DNA of 64,000 nt from JAICJC01 sp963757605 (GTDB taxonomy: Bacteria > Actinomycetota > Thermoleophilia > Gaiellales > JAICJC01). A model generated the notes under the pieces. That model made no database searches and was not told where the DNA came from. It saw only the letters and a list, made by a program, of their open reading frames with translations. A program made the position numbers and the translations under genes. The stretch lies in NCBI GenBank assembly GCA_963757605.1, contig CAVWSF010000005.1:930001-994000 (forward strand), given 5' to 3'. Below, piece after piece: positions 61,062 through 64,000 of the stretch (position 1 is its first letter; each line of letters starts with the position of its first letter).

Positions 61062-62340
61062 GGCCGCGCTCGCGGCGCGGGTCGCCCGGATCGGCGCCGA
61101 CCCGCTCGACGACGAGGAGCTGCGCCAGAAGAAGGCGCTTCTGGTGGTGGTGACGATCATCATCCTGCCCATCTCGCTCGTGTGGGGCATCCTCTATCTC
61201 GCCCTGGGAACGCCGGCCGGCGTGACCGCGTTCATGTACTTCGCCATCTCCCTCGGTTCGCTCGTGGCCTTCGCGCGCACCCGGCGCTTCGAGCCCTTCC
61301 TCCTCACACAGCTCGCCGACATCCTGCTGATGCCGAACGCCGGGCAGATGGGCTGCGGCGGCGCTCTTGCATCCGGCGGGGTCGGGCTGTGGGGCCTCCT
61401 GGCTCCGCTCGGCGCGCTCGTCTTTCTCGAGGTGCGCCAGGCCGTCCGCTGGTTCGCCGCGTTCGTGGTGATCTTCCTGGGGACGAGCCTCGCCGGCAAT
61501 GCGTTCTTCGCGGACGCCGGTTTCCCCACCTGGTTCACCAGCACGATCCTGGCGCTCAACGTCGTCGGTGCCGCGTCCCTCGCCTTCACGCTCCTCGCGA
61601 CCTTCGCCCACCAGCGCGACGAGGCGTTCACGGCGCTCCGAGGCGAGCAGGAGAAGTCCGACACGCTCCTTCGCAACGTGCTGCCGCACACGATCGCCGA
61701 GCGGCTGAAGGCCGCCAGCCAGACGATCGCCGACCACTTCGCCGCCGCCTCCATCCTCTTCGCCGACGTCGCGGACTTCACCCCGCTCTCGGAGCGCCTC
61801 CCGCCGGCCGAGATGGTCAGCGTCCTCGACCACCTCTTCTCCCAGTTCGACGCGTTCGTGGAGCGGCACGGCCTCGAGAAGATCAAGACGATCGGCGACT
61901 GCTACATGGCGGCGGCGGGCGTGCCGGATCCGTGCCCGGACCACGCGCAGAGGGCCGCGCTCGTGGCGCTCGAGATGCGGAGCCTGCTTGCGAGCTCGGA
62001 GGTGGCCGGGCGCTCCGGCGTCGAGCTTCGGATCGGCATCAACTCCGGGCCGGTCGTGGCCGGGGTGATCGGCACGAACCGCTTCCTCTACGACCTGTGG
62101 GGGGACGCCGTGAACACCGCCAGCCGGATGGAGTCGCACGGCACGCCCGGCGAGATCCAGATCACCCGCCAGACGTACGAGCTTCTGAAGGACGAGTTCG
62201 CCTGCCGGCCTCGCGGGACGATCCTCGTCAAGGGCAAGGGCGAGATGGAGACGTGGTACCTGGACGGGCCCCGTGCAGGCCCGGCGGCGGCGGTGCCCGT
62301 GCCTCTTCGAACGGTTGACACCCCGTTGACCGGGGAGTAG
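61054..62340 (+). CDS. Membrane-bound class III adenylate/guanylate cyclase
   Basis: 428 residues. About six membrane helices (residues ~28-195), a coiled segment (HQRDEAFTALRGEQEKSDTLLRNVLP) and a cyclase domain. Catalytic residues seen: FADVADFTPLSE (metal Asp pair), KIKTIGDCYMAAAG (base-selecting Lys, second metal Asp), LWGDAVNTASRMES (Asp, Asn, Arg). The Lys/Asp set fits cAMP formation. GTG start inside the end of the flavoprotein gene, so the two are translationally coupled and redox control of cAMP is a reasonable inference. Confidence 0.92.
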   Translation: MDRAALAARVARIGADPLDDEELRQKKALLVVVTIIILPISLVWGILYLALGTPAGVTAFMYFAISLGSLVAFARTRRFEPFLLTQLADILLMPNAGQMGCGGALASGGVGLWGLLAPLGALVFLEVRQAVRWFAAFVVIFLGTSLAGNAFFADAGFPTWFTSTILALNVVGAASLAFTLLATFAHQRDEAFTALRGEQEKSDTLLRNVLPHTIAERLKAASQTIADHFAAASILFADVADFTPLSERLPPAEMVSVLDHLFSQFDAFVERHGLEKIKTIGDCYMAAAGVPDPCPDHAQRAALVALEMRSLLASSEVAGRSGVELRIGINSGPVVAGVIGTNRFLYDLWGDAVNTASRMESHGTPGEIQITRQTYELLKDEFACRPRGTILVKGKGEMETWYLDGPRAGPAAAVPVPLRTVDTPLTGE

Positions 62341-62343
62341 CAT
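62315..62343 (+). promoter_or_regulatory. Consensus-like promoter of the S53 protease gene
   Basis: TTGACA (62315-62320), 17 bp, TAGCAT (62338-62343), the best -35/-10 pair in the window; it overlaps the end of the cyclase gene. Confidence 0.75.
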
Positions 62344-62354
62344 CGCGCGGTTCC

Positions 62355-62376
62355 TCTCGTGGCAAGAGCCACGAGA
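62355..62376 (+). promoter_or_regulatory. 5'-UTR hairpin (or cyclase terminator)
   Basis: TCTCGTGGC, loop AAGA, GCCACGAGA: 9-bp perfect stem 5-10 bp after the expected start of transcription from the promoter at 62315, and 22 bp before the protease ATG. Confidence 0.6.
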
Positions 62377-62398
62377 CTCGCTCGAAGGGAGTCGCACC

Positions 62399-64000
62399 AT
62401 GGGCATGGGCACGAGTGGCGGGACGGCGGAGTTCGCGCGCGTCCAGGGCAGCGACCGGCAGCCGCTGCCGGACGCCGAGCGGATCGGCGGGATCGACCGA
62501 AAGCGGCAGATGGATGTCACCGTGGTGATGCGCCGGAAGTCCGGCGCCGCCGTGCAGGCGGCCACACCCCCCACGCCCGGGGACGACATCGCCGGGTGGC
62601 GCCGCGACCTGCGGCAGCGCCTGGCCACGGACGGCGGCGCAGATACCACCGAGCTCGACGCCGTCACGAGCTACCTGACGAGTCGCGGCCTGAGCATCGA
62701 GGCGGCAGACGCGGGTCAGAGGAGGATCATCGTGCGGGGTGACGTCGACCAGATGGAGGCGGCGTTCAACGTCGAGCTCCACCTCTACCAGGCCGGCGAC
62801 ATCCGGTATCGCGGCCGCGAGGGACACGTGCATCTGCCTCCCGACATCGCAGACTACGTCGAGGCGGTGCTCGGGCTCGACGACCGCCCGCAGGCGCGCA
62901 TTCACATGAAGCGCGGCGACGTGATGGACGAGGCGGTGCTCCCCCACCCGACCGATAACCCGACGACGCGGCTGCAAGCCCGAGCCGAGGCGACGCCGAC
63001 ACCGGCGCCGCTGTGGCCGATGCAGGTCGCCCAGATGTACGACTTCCCGACCGGCGTCGACGGCACCGGGCAGACGATCGGCATCATCGAGCTGGCCGGG
63101 GGCTTCCGCGACACCGACCTGGATACCTACTTCAGCCAGGCGGGCCTGCGCCGGCCGGAGGTGATCGCCATCCCGGCGGATGCGAACACGCCGGGGATCT
63201 CCGATGCCGACGGCGAGGTCATGCTCGACATCGAGCTGCCGGCTGCGATCGCTCCGGGGTCACGGATCGTCGTCTATTTCGGGACCGACCCGGACCGCGG
63301 CTTCTACGACGCGGTGTCCGCGGCCATCCACGACGACACGAACTCGCCGTCGACCATCTCGATCAGCTGGGGGGCACCCGAGATCGGCTGGACCGAGCAG
63401 GGCATGCGGGTCTTCGACAAGCTGTTCGAGGATGCCGCCGCGCTCGGGATCACCGTGCTCGTGGCGGCCGGCGACCACGGCGCCGGGGATGCGGCGGGGG
63501 ACGATCAGCAGCACGCGGACTTCCCCGCGTCGAGCCCCAACGTCATCGCGTGCGGCGGCACCACGCTCACCGCGGGGACGGACGAAGGCATCGCGTCCGA
63601 GATCGTGTGGAACGACGGCGACGGCTGGGCGACCGGCGGCGGGTTCAGCGCCACGTTCCCGCGCCCGGACTGGCAGGCGGCCATCCCATCCACCGAGAAC
63701 GTCGGCGGCCGCGGCGTGCCCGACGTGGCGGGCAATGCCGACATCAAGTCGGGCTTCATCGTGCTGGTGAACGGGCAGTGGGGACCGATCGGCGGCACGA
63801 GCGCCGTGGCGCCGCTCTACGCGGGCCTCTTTGCGCTGATGGGCGAGCAGCTCGGGCATCCGCCGACCGGGATGCCCCAGGCGCTCTACGCCGCGCCGGC
63901 CACGACCTTCACGGACATCACCGATGGCGACAACAGCACGCCGACGACGAACGACTTCGGCCCGGCGGTCACGGGGTTCTCCGCGGCCACGGGATGGGAC
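62399..64000 (+). CDS. S53 family peptidase (kumamolisin/sedolisin type), partial at window end
   Basis: At least 534 residues, no stop before 64000. Pro-domain (residues ~40-170: LDAVTSYLTSRGLSIEAADA, QMEAAFNVELHLYQAGDI, HVHLPPDIADYVEAVLGLDD) then catalytic domain: DGEVMLDIELPAAIAPGS (Glu/Asp pair), VLVAAGDHGAGD (oxyanion Asp), GPIGGTSAVAPLYAGLFAL (Ser), with Ca-site residues expected past the end. Acid-active endopeptidase. No signal peptide is seen, as in kumamolisin, so export is by another route or cell lysis. GGGAG site before ATG. Confidence 0.93.
   Translation, partial: MGMGTSGGTAEFARVQGSDRQPLPDAERIGGIDRKRQMDVTVVMRRKSGAAVQAATPPTPGDDIAGWRRDLRQRLATDGGADTTELDAVTSYLTSRGLSIEAADAGQRRIIVRGDVDQMEAAFNVELHLYQAGDIRYRGREGHVHLPPDIADYVEAVLGLDDRPQARIHMKRGDVMDEAVLPHPTDNPTTRLQARAEATPTPAPLWPMQVAQMYDFPTGVDGTGQTIGIIELAGGFRDTDLDTYFSQAGLRRPEVIAIPADANTPGISDADGEVMLDIELPAAIAPGSRIVVYFGTDPDRGFYDAVSAAIHDDTNSPSTISISWGAPEIGWTEQGMRVFDKLFEDAAALGITVLVAAGDHGAGDAAGDDQQHADFPASSPNVIACGGTTLTAGTDEGIASEIVWNDGDGWATGGGFSATFPRPDWQAAIPSTENVGGRGVPDVAGNADIKSGFIVLVNGQWGPIGGTSAVAPLYAGLFALMGEQLGHPPTGMPQALYAAPATTFTDITDGDNSTPTTNDFGPAVTGFSAATGWD

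Noticed and set aside
1..64000. Prophage, integrative element or toxin-antitoxin system
   Set aside because: No integrase, transposase, phage structural gene, relaxase or recognisable toxin-antitoxin pair was seen on either strand.

Overview
The window is chromosomal DNA of a high-GC (about 70 percent) actinobacterium. Gene content, the many leaderless-looking starts (a TANNNT hexamer 5-9 nt before ATG/GTG with no ribosome binding site), GTGA/ATGA stop-start overlaps and several Thermoleophilia-like families suggest the Gaiellales/Solirubrobacterales area, but no rRNA or tRNA gene is present to prove it. There is no prophage, CRISPR array, insertion sequence or plasmid gene. Coding density is high and no gene-free stretch exceeds about 280 bp.

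Layout. 58-3314: paired GlpA-type flavoproteins, an A-type Fe-S carrier and a phytanoyl-CoA dioxygenase-like gene. 3356-9413: secreted proteins, an alpha/beta hydrolase and a GH9 glycosidase. 9795-15514: MarR/MFS operon, a truncated VOC gene fused to a signal-less solute-binding protein, and a divergent TetR/EmrB-type MFS pair full of indels. 15518-20953: LCP-like protein, divergent LysE/AraC pair, Tad-like secreted protein and an ECF sigma factor with a membrane anchor and Gly/Asn tail. 20950-26059: minus-strand lipid-phosphate operon (PAP2, diacylglycerol kinase, DUF1206, PolX) and a second PAP2. 25969-33042: PhoD, TOPRIM protein, Na+/H+ antiporter, BBE flavoprotein, amidase, TfoX. 33133-35584: ECF sigma/anti-sigma module with three matching candidate promoters. 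35556-37447: reductase and DddP-like M24 protein.

37444-50724 is a sugar island: GH114 polygalactosaminidase-like and GH4 glycosidases, a LacD-type aldolase, two PfkB kinases, a complete ABC sugar transporter (binding lipoprotein, two permeases, ATPase), a SIS-domain sugar-phosphate isomerase/deaminase and a DeoR regulator. Together these could import galactosamine-type sugars and convert them through tagatose-6-phosphate to triose phosphates. 50821-56131: L,D-transpeptidase, LuxR-type HTH protein, CAP protein, MFS, cupins, MarR, secreted protein. 56185-59275: SDR, GT-C-like membrane protein, a disrupted low-GC nuclease-like gene. 59400-64000: a flavoprotein with a degenerate receiver domain, an adenylate cyclase overlapping it, and an S53 (kumamolisin-type) protease running off the end.

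About eleven genes are broken by small indels. In many of them the frame is restored by adding back one CG/GC dinucleotide in a CG-rich run, so consensus errors or slippage are as likely as true gene death. These genes are annotated across their full extent with the shifts noted.
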